Below are positions 53,105-61,179 of a DNA stretch of 64,000 nt, in pieces. Numbering within the stretch: position 1 is the first letter of the stretch; each line of letters starts with the position of its first letter. The stretch is from Teichococcus oryzae. Its GTDB lineage: Bacteria > Pseudomonadota > Alphaproteobacteria > Acetobacterales > Acetobacteraceae. The notes under the pieces are model-generated. The model saw only the letters and a list, made by a program, of their open reading frames with translations. It was not told the origin of the DNA and made no database searches. The position numbers were made by a program, and so were the translations under genes. The stretch is from the NCBI RefSeq assembly GCF_008386565.1, contig NZ_VUKA01000001.1, forward strand, positions 806,001-870,000, in the 5' to 3' direction.

Positions 53105-53829
53105 GCGCGCCGATTTTCCTGGCCGATGTGACGCTGACGCATGGGCGGCATCCTGCGGTGCACCACCTGTCGGGCGAGTTCGCGGCTGGCAGCCTCACCG
53201 CCATTGTGGGGCCGAACGGCGCCGGCAAGTCCACATTGCTGCGCGCCATCGCCGGGCTGCACCCGGCGCATGAAGGGCGGCTTTCGGCGCGGGGGCGCAT
53301 CGCCCTGCTGCCGCAGGCGGCGGCCACCGACCGGCAGTTCCCGATCTCCTGCCTGGATGTGGTGCAGCTCGGCCACTGGTCGCGCGCCGGCGCCTTCCGT
53401 GCCCTACGCCCGGCGGAAACCGGCGCGGCTCGCGACGCCCTGGCGGCGGTGGGGCTGGAAGGCTTCGAGCGCCGCCCGGTGGGCAGCCTGTCGGTGGGGC
53501 AGTTCCAGCGCGTGCTGTTCGCCCGGCTGCTGGTGCAGGACGCGCCGGTGATCCTGCTGGATGAGCCCTTCAACGCCGTGGATGCGCGCACCGCCGCCGA
53601 CCTGCTGGCGCTGGTGCATCGCTGGCACGGGGAAGGGCGGACCATCCTCGCCGTGCTGCATGACCTCGACCTGGTGCGGACGCAGTTCCCCGAAACCCTG
53701 CTGCTGGCGCGCGAGCCCGTGGCCTGGGGGCCGACCGGCACGGTGCTGACCGCCGCCAACCGCCTGAAGGCCCGGATGATGTCCGAGGCCTGGGACGATG
53801 CCGCCGAGGCGTGCGGCCGCGCCGCCTGA
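53101..53829 (+). CDS. znuC: Zinc ABC transporter ATP-binding protein (ZnuC/AztA-like)
   Basis: A 242-residue ATPase of the Mn/Zn/Fe chelate importer class. Walker A is GPNGAGKST (37-45), the Q loop lies in IALLPQAAATDRQFPIS, the signature is altered to LSVGQFQR, Walker B is VILLDEPFNAVD, and the H-loop is VLHDLDLV. The Zur box and the following ZnuB-type permease support zinc as substrate; Mn is less likely. No znuA binding protein is in the window. ATG 53101 overlaps the stop of the 43-residue gene. Confidence 0.85.
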   Translation: MSAPIFLADVTLTHGRHPAVHHLSGEFAAGSLTAIVGPNGAGKSTLLRAIAGLHPAHEGRLSARGRIALLPQAAATDRQFPISCLDVVQLGHWSRAGAFRALRPAETGAARDALAAVGLEGFERRPVGSLSVGQFQRVLFARLLVQDAPVILLDEPFNAVDARTAADLLALVHRWHGEGRTILAVLHDLDLVRTQFPETLLLAREPVAWGPTGTVLTAANRLKARMMSEAWDDAAEACGRAA

Positions 53830-53837
53830 GCGCCGGC

Positions 53838-54704
53838 GTGTTCGACCTCCTGTTCTCGCCCTTTGTCGAGTTCGGCTTCCTGCGCCGGGCGCTGGTGGGC
53901 TGCCTTGCCCTGTCCCTCGCGGCGCCGCCTTTGGGCGTGTTCCTGATGCTGCGGCGGATGAGCCTGACCGCCGACGTGCTGGCCCATGGCATCCTGCCGG
54001 GCATCGCCGCGGGCTTCCTGGTCGCCGGGCTGTCGGTCACCGCCATGTCGGTGGGCGGGCTGCTGGCCGGGCTGGTGGTGGCGGTGGGGGCGGGGGCGAT
54101 CTCCCGCGCCACGGGCGGGCGGGAGGATGCGGCGCTGGCGGCGCTCTACCTTGTGGCGCTGGCGCTGGGGGTGACGCTGATCTCGACCCGCGCCGGCTCG
54201 GTGGAATTGTCGCACCTGCTGTTCGGCAGCGTGCTGGGCGTCGATGACCCGGCGCTGTTCCTGATGGCGGGCGTCGCCAGCCTGACCCTGGTGGCGCTGG
54301 CCTTCGCCTGGCGGCCGCTGGCGCTGGAATGCTTCGACCCCAGCTTCGCCGCCGCCGCCGGGGCGCGCGGCGGGGCATGGCACATGGTGTTCCTGGGGCT
54401 GGTGGTGCTGAACGTCCTGGCGGCCTTCCAGGCGCTTGGCACGTTGATGGCGGTGGGGCTGATGATGCTGCCGGCGGTGGCGGCGCGGCATTGGGGGCGG
54501 AGCGTCGGCGGCATGGCCTATGCCGCGGTGTTCATCGCGCTGCTGTCCAGCGTGGCAGGGCTGCTGCTGTCCTACCACCTCGACCTGCCGACCGGGCCGG
54601 CCATCGTGCTGGTGGCGGGCGGGCTTTGGGTGGTGTCGGTGCTGGCCGGCCCGGTGGATGGCCTGCTGGCCCGCCTGCTGCACCGGCCGCATCTGGCGGG
54701 GTAG
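53838..54704 (+). CDS. znuB: Zinc ABC transporter permease (ZnuB-like)
   Basis: A 288-residue permease with about eight helices. The family N-terminus FDLLFSPFVEFGFLRRALVGC is followed by GVFLMLRRMSLTADVLAHGILPGIAAGFL, STRAGSVELSHLLFGSVLG and GTLMAVGLMMLPAVAARHW. This ABC-3 pattern, with the Zur site and the linked ATPase, points to Zn2+ uptake. GTG 53838 is 8 bp after the znuC stop; GTG 53811 would overlap znuC by 19 bp. A palindrome GTCCGGCCGGAC follows at 54711-54722. Confidence 0.87.
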   Translation: MFDLLFSPFVEFGFLRRALVGCLALSLAAPPLGVFLMLRRMSLTADVLAHGILPGIAAGFLVAGLSVTAMSVGGLLAGLVVAVGAGAISRATGGREDAALAALYLVALALGVTLISTRAGSVELSHLLFGSVLGVDDPALFLMAGVASLTLVALAFAWRPLALECFDPSFAAAAGARGGAWHMVFLGLVVLNVLAAFQALGTLMAVGLMMLPAVAARHWGRSVGGMAYAAVFIALLSSVAGLLLSYHLDLPTGPAIVLVAGGLWVVSVLAGPVDGLLARLLHRPHLAG

Positions 54705-54771
54705 GGCCTCGTCCGGCCGGACCGCCCATGGCAGCCTGTCGCCCCTTCGATTCGACAGAAAGGTTTGCCGC

Positions 54772-55131
54772 ATGACCGACCCTATCCGCCGCCTCGCCGA
54801 GGAGCAGCGCCTGTGCGGCGCCACCGTGGCCAATGGCTTCGTGTTCCTGGCCGGCCAGGTGGCCGACGATGCCAGCCTCGACGCCGAAGGGCAGACCGCC
54901 GACATCCTGGCGCAGATCGACGCGCTTCTGGCTGAGGCGGGCACCGACAAGCGGGCGCTGCTGCAGGTTCAGATCGTGCTGACGGACATCCAGGATGCCC
55001 CGGCCATGAACCGCGCCTGGGACCGCTGGCTGGACCCGGCGCACAAGCCCGCCCGCATGACCATCCAGGGCCAGCTGGTGGACCCGCAATGGAAGGTCGA
55101 GATCACCGGCATCGCCCTGGCGCCGCGCTGA
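54772..55131 (+). CDS. RidA family protein (YjgF/UK114-like)
   Basis: A 119-residue protein of the RidA family, which removes reactive enamine/imine intermediates. The Arg of the active site is probably in KPARMTIQGQLVDPQWKVEI. The N-terminal GFVFLAGQVADDASLDAEGQTADIL and DKRALLQVQIVLTDIQDAPAMNRAW segments are typical. It is close to the 'subfamily 2-like' group rather than the canonical deaminase, so deaminase activity is uncertain. GAAAGG precedes the ATG. It stands alone between znuB and a strong terminator. Confidence 0.87.
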   Translation: MTDPIRRLAEEQRLCGATVANGFVFLAGQVADDASLDAEGQTADILAQIDALLAEAGTDKRALLQVQIVLTDIQDAPAMNRAWDRWLDPAHKPARMTIQGQLVDPQWKVEITGIALAPR

Positions 55132-55505
55132 AGGCGACCTCGCGGAGCGGACGGGTGCTTCATTCCGCCTATTGTGTCGGCGGCCCGGTTTCCCGCCCCC
55201 ACCGCCCCTGACATGCCGGTCCGGCAGCCCGGCGTTCCCGCCGGGCTGCCGGACACAAGCTTGGTCTCGGCATTTTATTAAGAAATCGAAATCTCTCGGA
55301 CATGTGATTGCGCTTCATTTCGGCCGCGTGAACATGCATGCTCCGCCTTCCGCGGAAGCGCCTTGGAAGAGCCTCTCGCCCGCCATGAGTTCGCCGCAGA
55401 AACAAAGCAACTTTCGCCGGAACATCGGTTGAGCGGCTGAGGCAGCATGAAGAATCTTGCGGCGTGTCCGGCGGCGGGCGCCCCCACCCGGAAGGGGCGC
55501 GGCTC
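55132..55505 (+). other. 374-bp intergenic region with terminator and AT-rich promoter-like patch
   Basis: No gene is supported here. The left part holds the ridA terminator (55219-55254). From about 55261 to 55325 the sequence is clearly richer in A+T than its surroundings (TTTTATTAAGAAATCGAAAT), a likely promoter or protein-binding region for the downstream sugar genes. A 32-codon frame (55334-55432) has no ribosome site and is not called. Confidence 0.5.
55219..55254 (+). terminator. Strong hairpin after ridA
   Basis: GTCCGGCAGCCCGGC and GCCGGGCTGCCGGAC form a perfect 15-bp stem with a 6-nt loop, about 90 bp after the ridA stop. A T-rich stretch follows 10-25 bp later. It is the longest perfect stem noticed in the window. 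Confidence 0.65.
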
Positions 55506-56489
55506 ATGAAGCCCCATGGCGGCTGGGCCGGGCGGCGCGTGCTGGTCACCGGCGGCGCGGGCTTCCTGGGCAGCGGGCTTTGTCACGCGCTGGGCGCGGC
55601 AGGAGCCGAGGTCATCGCGCTTGACGCAATGCTGCCGGAAGGCGGCGCCAACCCGGCCAATCTGGAAGGCAGCGGCGCCCGCCTCGTTGTGGCCGATCTG
55701 CGCGACGCCGACCTCGCGCCCCATGCGGAAGGCCTGGATGCCGTGTTCAACATGGCCGGCCAGACCAGCCATGCGGGCAGCATGGCCGATCCCTTCACCG
55801 ACCTCGCCGTGAACGCCACGGCGCAATTGCGGCTGATGGCGGCGCTGCGGACCGGCTCCCCCCATGCCGTGGTGGTGCATGCCTCGACCCGGCAGTTCTA
55901 CGGGCGCCCGCACTACCTGCCGGTGGATGAGAAACACCCGATCAACCCGCCCGATGCCAATGGCGTCTCGAAGCTGGCCGGCGAGCAATACTGGCTGATG
56001 GAAGGCCGGGTGCATGACCGCCCGGTGGTTTCCTTGCGGCTGACCAATTGCTACGGCCCGCGCCTGCGGGTGAAGGATGCCCGGCAGACCTTTCTGGGCA
56101 TCTGGTTCCGCCGCCTGCTGGAAGGCCAGCCCTTTGAGGTCTGGGGCGGCGCGCAGCTGCGCGACCTGGCTTATCTGGACGATGTGGTGGCGGCTTTCCT
56201 GGCCGCGGCGGAAACCCCCGCCTGCGCCGGGCAGGCCTTCAACCTGGGCGGCGCGCCGCCTGTTTCCTTGCTGGAGCTGGCGGAGGCGGCGCTCGCCGCG
56301 CATGGCGGGCGCGGCGAGTTCACCACCCGCGAATTTCCTGCCGAGCGGGCCTCGATCGACATCGGCAGCTTCCATGCCGATGACGCGGCCTTCCGCGCCG
56401 CCACGGGCTGGGCGCCGCGCGTGCCGCTGGAGGAGGGGCTGCGCCGCAGCCTCGACTGGTTCCGCCCACGCCTTCACCAATACCTCTGA
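55506..56489 (+). CDS. NAD-dependent epimerase/dehydratase (extended SDR)
   Basis: A 327-residue extended SDR acting on nucleotide-sugar-like substrates. The NAD motif GGAGFLG is at 16-22, D65 in VADLRDADL, NMAGQTSHA at 82-90, and the catalytic Thr/Ser in STRQFYG. The usual YxxxK reads N152-G-V-S-K156, so the catalytic Tyr is replaced by Asn; Y132 (QFYG) is nearby. LAYLDDVVAAFLAA, then AFNLGG, and the C-terminal FHADDAAFRAATGWAPRVPLEEGLRRSLDWF are standard. GAAGGGGC precedes the ATG; it starts an operon with a DegT aminotransferase. Confidence 0.83.
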   Translation: MKPHGGWAGRRVLVTGGAGFLGSGLCHALGAAGAEVIALDAMLPEGGANPANLEGSGARLVVADLRDADLAPHAEGLDAVFNMAGQTSHAGSMADPFTDLAVNATAQLRLMAALRTGSPHAVVVHASTRQFYGRPHYLPVDEKHPINPPDANGVSKLAGEQYWLMEGRVHDRPVVSLRLTNCYGPRLRVKDARQTFLGIWFRRLLEGQPFEVWGGAQLRDLAYLDDVVAAFLAAAETPACAGQAFNLGGAPPVSLLELAEAALAAHGGRGEFTTREFPAERASIDIGSFHADDAAFRAATGWAPRVPLEEGLRRSLDWFRPRLHQYL

Positions 56490-56510
56490 CCCCCGCAGGA
56501 GTTCGGGCCG

Positions 56511-57647
56511 ATGGACGTGCCCTCGATCACTGTTCCCCAGGCCGACCTGGGCGCCGCCTACCGGGCGCAGCAGCCGGCCATCGACGCGGCGGTGGGCCGT
56601 GTTCTGGCCTCGGGCTGGTACATCCTGGGCGGCGAATGCGCCGCCTTCGAGCGCGAATACGCCGCCTGGAACCGGCAGAAGCGCGCGGTCGGCTGCGCCA
56701 ACGGCACCGATGCGCTGATGCTGATCCTGCGCGGGCTCGGTATCGGGCCGGGCATGACGGTCGCCACCGTGTCGCACACCGCCGTCGCGACCGTCGCCGC
56801 GATCGAGATGGTGGGCGCGACGCCGCTGCTGCTCGACATCGATCCCGACACCTACACCATGGACCCGGACGAGTTGCTGGCTGTTCTGGACGACCCGCCG
56901 CCAGGCCTGCCGCCGATCCGCGCCGTGATCCCCGTGCATCTTTACGGCCATCCCTGCGACCTGCTTCCGATGCTGGCCGCCTGCCGCGCGGCCGGCGTCG
57001 CGGTGATCGAGGATTGCGCCCAGGCCCATGGCGCCCGGCTGGACGGGACCATGGTCGGCTGCTTCGGCGATGCCGCAGCCTACAGCCTGTATCCCACCAA
57101 GAACCTTGGCGCGCTGGGCGATGCCGGCGTGCTGACCACGGATGACGAGGCACTGGCTGACCGCATCGCGGCCATCCGCCAATATGGCTGGAAGCGCCGC
57201 TACCTTTCCGACTCGGTCGGGGTGAACAGCCGGCTCGACGAGATGCAGGCGGCCATCCTGCGCGCGCGCCTGCCCTTGCTGGATGCCGGCAATGCCCGCC
57301 GCCGGGAGATCGCCGCCGCCTATGACGCCGCCCTGGCCGGTGGCCCGATCGCGGCCCCTGTGCGCCGGCCGAATGTCGAGCATGTGTATCACCAATACGT
57401 CGTGCGCAGCGCGGCGCGGGAGGAACTGGCGGTGCGGCTGCGCGCCCAGGGCATCGCCACCGCCATCCACTACCCGGCGGCGGTGCATCAGCAGGAGGCT
57501 TATCTCGGCCGGGTGCCGCTCGGCCCCGCCGCCTGCGCCGAAACCGAGCTGGCGACGCGGGAGGTGCTGAGCCTGCCGATCTTTCCCGAGCTGACGGATG
57601 CCCAGGTCGAGGCGGTCTGCGCCGCGCTGCGGGCAGAAGCGCGCTAG
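56511..57647 (+). CDS. DegT/DnrJ/EryC1/StrS family sugar aminotransferase
   Basis: A PLP-dependent aminotransferase of 378 residues that adds an amino group to keto-sugars in the synthesis of nucleotide-activated amino sugars. Visible are the N-terminal VPQADLGAAY, the cofactor-binding GCANGTDALML and VSHTAVATVAAI, the PVHLYGHP motif, EDCAQAHGA and the Schiff-base lysine K197 in YSLYPTKNLGALGDAG. Substrate is unknown. The gene lies 21 bp after the SDR, so the two may act in one pathway for a surface sugar or secondary metabolite. The next gene is unrelated. Confidence 0.88.
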   Translation: MDVPSITVPQADLGAAYRAQQPAIDAAVGRVLASGWYILGGECAAFEREYAAWNRQKRAVGCANGTDALMLILRGLGIGPGMTVATVSHTAVATVAAIEMVGATPLLLDIDPDTYTMDPDELLAVLDDPPPGLPPIRAVIPVHLYGHPCDLLPMLAACRAAGVAVIEDCAQAHGARLDGTMVGCFGDAAAYSLYPTKNLGALGDAGVLTTDDEALADRIAAIRQYGWKRRYLSDSVGVNSRLDEMQAAILRARLPLLDAGNARRREIAAAYDAALAGGPIAAPVRRPNVEHVYHQYVVRSAAREELAVRLRAQGIATAIHYPAAVHQQEAYLGRVPLGPAACAETELATREVLSLPIFPELTDAQVEAVCAALRAEAR

Positions 57648-57727
57648 CGGTCGTGGATCGGAGGGCGGGGGAGGGCTATATGGCGCCACATTACCCCTCG
57701 CTCTTCCAGGTGGATAGCAACCCCCCG

Positions 57728-59362
57728 ATGCTGCGACTGACCGAATTGAAGCTGCCCCTCGATCATGAGGAGGCGGCGCTGCGCGCGGCCGTGCTGGCGC
57801 GGCTGGGCATCCCCGATGACGCCCTGCTGGAAATGCGGGTGTTCCGCCGCGGCTATGACGCGCGCCGGAAATCCGCGATCCGGCTGATCTACACGCTGGA
57901 TCTCGTCCTGCGGGATGAGGCGGCGGTGCTGGCCCGCTTCGCCGCCGACCCGCATGTCGGCCCGTCACCCGACACACGCTACCGCTTCGTGGGCCGCGCG
58001 CCGGAACGGCTGGCGCGCCGCCCGCTGGTGATCGGCGCCGGCCCTTGCGGCCTGATGGCGGCGCTGGTGCTGGCCCAGATGGGCTTCCGTCCGGTGATCT
58101 TGGAACGCGGCAAGGTGGTGCGGGAGCGGACCAAGGACACCTGGGGCCTGTGGCGCCGCTCCGAGCTGAACCCGGAATCCAACGTGCAGTTCGGCGAGGG
58201 CGGCGCCGGCACCTTTTCCGACGGCAAGCTCTACAGCCAGATCAAGGACCCGCAGCACCATGGCCGCAAGGTGCTGGAGGAGTTCGTGAAGGCGGGCGCG
58301 CCGGAGGAGATCCTCACCGTCTCCAAGCCGCATATCGGCACCTTCCGCCTGGTCACCATGGTGGAAAGCATGCGGGCCACCATCGAATCGCTGGGCGGTG
58401 AATACCGCTTCAACAGCAAGGTCGCGGACCTGCTGATCGACAGGGCCGCCGATGGCGCCCGGCAGATCAGGGGCGTGGTGCTGGAGGATGGCGCCATCCT
58501 CGAATCCGACCATGTAGTGCTGGCGGTGGGCCACAGCGCCCGCGACACCTTCGCCATGCTGGAGAAGCGGGGCGTTTACCTGGAAGCCAAGCCGTTCTCC
58601 GTGGGCGTGCGGATCGAGCATCCGCAGGGCATGATCGACCGCTGCCGCTTCGGCGACTTCGCCGGCAACAAGACGCTGGGCGCCGCCGACTACAAGCTGG
58701 TGCATCACGCCGGCAACGGCCGGGCGGTGTACAGCTTCTGCATGTGCCCTGGCGGCACGGTGGTCGCCGCCGCTTCCGAGCCGGGCCGCGTGGTAACCAA
58801 TGGCATGAGCCAGTATTCGCGCGCCGAGCGGAACGCCAATGCCGCGCTGGTTGTCAGTGTCGGGCCGGAGGATTACCCCGGCGGCCCGCTCGCCGGCATC
58901 GACTTCCAGCGCCGGCTGGAGGAAGCGGCGTTCGAGGCCGGTGGTCGCGATTACCGCGCCCCGGCCCAAACGGTGGGCGATTTCCTGGCCGGCCGACCTT
59001 CGGCGGCGCTGGGCGAGGTCATCCCCTCCTACAAGCCGGGCGTGACACCTACCGACCTGGCGGCGCTGCTGCCGGACTTCGCCGTGGCGGCCCTGCGGGA
59101 GGCGATCCCGGCCTTCGACCGGCAGTTGAAGGGCTATGCCCGTCCGGATGCGGTGATGACGGGGCTGGAAACACGCACCTCCTCTCCCGTGCGGGTGCGG
59201 CGGGGCGCCGATGGCCACAGCCTGAACACGCATGGCCTGTTTCCCGCCGGGGAGGGCGCCGGCTATGCGGGCGGCATCCTGTCCGCGGGAGTGGATGGCA
59301 TCCGCACCGCTGAGGCGGTGGCGCGCAGCATGCTCGGGCTGGCGGTGGATCAGGCCGCATGA
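57728..59362 (+). CDS. FAD-dependent NAD(P)/FAD oxidoreductase (YtfP/UDG-like dehydrogenase family)
   Basis: A 544-residue flavoprotein. An N-terminal helical part (MLRLTELKLPLDHEEAALRA, with the RGYDARRKSAIRLIYTLDL segment) is followed by a Rossmann FAD site VIGAGPCGLMAALVLAQMG, FGEGGAGTFSDGKLYSQIKDP, and VSKPHIGTFRLVTMVE. The C-terminus holds GLFPAGEGAGYAGGILSAGVDGI. This large family of uncharacterised 'FAD-dependent dehydrogenases' has no agreed reaction. Start at 57728 matches the usual family beginning; in-frame starts at 57653 and 57680 exist upstream but would add unconserved residues. Confidence 0.83.
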   Translation: MLRLTELKLPLDHEEAALRAAVLARLGIPDDALLEMRVFRRGYDARRKSAIRLIYTLDLVLRDEAAVLARFAADPHVGPSPDTRYRFVGRAPERLARRPLVIGAGPCGLMAALVLAQMGFRPVILERGKVVRERTKDTWGLWRRSELNPESNVQFGEGGAGTFSDGKLYSQIKDPQHHGRKVLEEFVKAGAPEEILTVSKPHIGTFRLVTMVESMRATIESLGGEYRFNSKVADLLIDRAADGARQIRGVVLEDGAILESDHVVLAVGHSARDTFAMLEKRGVYLEAKPFSVGVRIEHPQGMIDRCRFGDFAGNKTLGAADYKLVHHAGNGRAVYSFCMCPGGTVVAAASEPGRVVTNGMSQYSRAERNANAALVVSVGPEDYPGGPLAGIDFQRRLEEAAFEAGGRDYRAPAQTVGDFLAGRPSAALGEVIPSYKPGVTPTDLAALLPDFAVAALREAIPAFDRQLKGYARPDAVMTGLETRTSSPVRVRRGADGHSLNTHGLFPAGEGAGYAGGILSAGVDGIRTAEAVARSMLGLAVDQAA

Positions 59363-59463
59363 TGCAATTCGACGCAAAATGCGCCTTTTTGAAACGATCC
59401 TTCTCGCTTTTCGCGCGGGGATCGAGCAGTCTTGTTGAGCCGTGAGGATGGTCTGCCCGGTTG

Positions 59464-61071
59464 ATGTCCGGCCTGGGCGGAAGGGGGGATGATCGCGTGA
59501 CCTACAGCGTTCCCGGGGGGCCTCATGGCCTTGTTCCCGGCAGGCGCCGGCTGCGTGCCGGCTGGCAGGCCAGCCTTGTGTGCCTGGGCATTGTCGCGCT
59601 GACGGCGGGCGTGGTGATGTTCACCCTGCTCCGCGCGCCCATGAAGGACGACCTTGCCTGGCTCATCTGGGTAGCCCGGCAATGGCTGCGCGGGGAGGAA
59701 CTTTATGTCGACATCGTGGAAGTCAACCCACCGCTGATCGTGTGGATCAGCGCGATTCCCGTGTTGCTGGCCGATGCGCTGGGCGTCACCGCCAAGCAGG
59801 TCGCCATTCCCCTGTTCGGCGGCGCCGCGATGCTGTCCGCCTGGGTGAGCGCCCGGCTGCTGCAGGGCGTCAGCCCGGTTTTCAGGAACCCGGTTCCGGT
59901 CTTCACCTGCATCGCCTGCGTGTTGCTGTTGATGCCGGGCGTCGAGTTCGGCCAGCGCGAGCACCTTCTGGTGATGGGCATGCTGCCGCATCTGGCCATC
60001 CTAGTCCGCGGCCTGGAGGGGCTGCCCCTGCGGCCGGGCGCGGCGGTGGGCGGTGGGCTGCTGGCCGGCCTCGCCTGCGGGTTGAAGCCGCGTTACTTGT
60101 TGTGCATCCTGGCGGTGGAGGCGGCGGGCTGGCTGCATCGCGGCCTGCGCGTGCGGATGGCATTGCTGGCCGCGCTGCTGGCGGCGGGGCTGTACGCGTT
60201 CAGCATCCTGTTCTGGTTTCCCGCCTTTATCGAGCGCGCTGTGCCCCTGGCGCTGACGCTGTATGGCGGCACGGACAGCGCGCCGCTGGAACTGGTCGCC
60301 GAAAGCTGGATGCTGCTGCTGGGCCTGGGCGTTTGTGTTCTGCTCACCTGGCGCACGCCGCGCGGCACCCCGGCCTCGGGCCTGATGCTGGTGCTGACGG
60401 CCTTCGCGGCGGCGGCCACGGTGGCGATGTTCCTGGACGGCAAGAACTGGTTCTACCACCGCATCCCCGCCATGACCGGGGTGGTGTTCGCGCTGCTGTT
60501 CTGGTGCGCCGACGCGGTGCTCTACCGCGCCCGGGCCATGCGGTTCCGCCCTGTCCTGCTCGCTCTCGCGGCGCTGCCGCTTCTGCTGTTCGCGCAGGAT
60601 ACGTCAGCCCGCTTCTATGGCCGGCTGGTGCTGGCGGTGGAGCCTGACCAGACGGTGGAGGTGCGGCTGGAGCGGCTGATCCGGCGCGAAAAGGTGCGCT
60701 CCTATGTGGCATTCTCGGAATGGATCGGGCTGGGCTTTCCGGTGGTGAACAACACCGGCGTCACCTGGGCTTCCCGCTTTGACAGCATGTGGGCGTTGCG
60801 CGGCGAGTTGTGGAAGGCGCGGCGGGACGGCGTGGCGCCCGAGGAATGGCCGATCCGCCACTGGGTCGTGCAGGACTTCATGGAAGGCTGCCCGGACCTC
60901 GTCGTGGTGGACCGGCGCGGCGACGCCATGAACTACCCGGCGATCCTGGCCCAGGCCAATCCTGGCTTTGCCGCAGTCTGGGCGCGCTACCGGCAGATCG
61001 CGGTTGTGGACGGGTTGCAGGTTTATCGCCGTCAGGGCGAAGGGTGCGGAACGCCAGCAGGCATGGGCTGA
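59464..61071 (+). CDS. Polytopic membrane protein, GT-C-like
   Basis: A 535-residue membrane protein with about 11-12 hydrophobic segments and a C-terminal soluble part (about 400-535). The segment APMKDDLAWLIWVARQWLRGEELYVDIVEVNPPLIVWI carries acidic residues just after the first helix, as in GT-C glycosyltransferases that use lipid-linked sugars. A donor or product cannot be assigned. GTG 59497 has a better ribosome site (GGGGGGA, 7 nt) than ATG 59464 and may be the true start, which would shorten the product by 11 residues. Confidence 0.65.
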   Translation: MSGLGGRGDDRVTYSVPGGPHGLVPGRRRLRAGWQASLVCLGIVALTAGVVMFTLLRAPMKDDLAWLIWVARQWLRGEELYVDIVEVNPPLIVWISAIPVLLADALGVTAKQVAIPLFGGAAMLSAWVSARLLQGVSPVFRNPVPVFTCIACVLLLMPGVEFGQREHLLVMGMLPHLAILVRGLEGLPLRPGAAVGGGLLAGLACGLKPRYLLCILAVEAAGWLHRGLRVRMALLAALLAAGLYAFSILFWFPAFIERAVPLALTLYGGTDSAPLELVAESWMLLLGLGVCVLLTWRTPRGTPASGLMLVLTAFAAAATVAMFLDGKNWFYHRIPAMTGVVFALLFWCADAVLYRARAMRFRPVLLALAALPLLLFAQDTSARFYGRLVLAVEPDQTVEVRLERLIRREKVRSYVAFSEWIGLGFPVVNNTGVTWASRFDSMWALRGELWKARRDGVAPEEWPIRHWVVQDFMEGCPDLVVVDRRGDAMNYPAILAQANPGFAAVWARYRQIAVVDGLQVYRRQGEGCGTPAGMG

Positions 61072-61127
61072 GGCTGCCATGCCAAGCTGGGGCTTGAACC
61101 GGCGCTGCCAGGAGGCCATCCTCGCGG

Positions 61128-61133
61128 TATAGT
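61128..61133 (+). promoter_or_regulatory. -10-like TATAGT upstream of the hybrid kinase gene
   Basis: TATAGT is a good -10 match just ahead of the kinase gene. It overlaps the GTG at 61132, so if it is a promoter the protein must start at ATG 61180. No convincing -35 lies 16-18 bp upstream. Confidence 0.35.
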
Positions 61134-61179
61134 GAAGAACAGTTCATTTTCCGCTCCAGGGGCAGTACCACACCGCCAG

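Noticed and set aside
55334-55432. 32-codon open frame in the ridA/epimerase spacer
   Set aside because: It has no ribosome site and no hydrophobic or conserved pattern, and it lies in a region better explained as promoter DNA.
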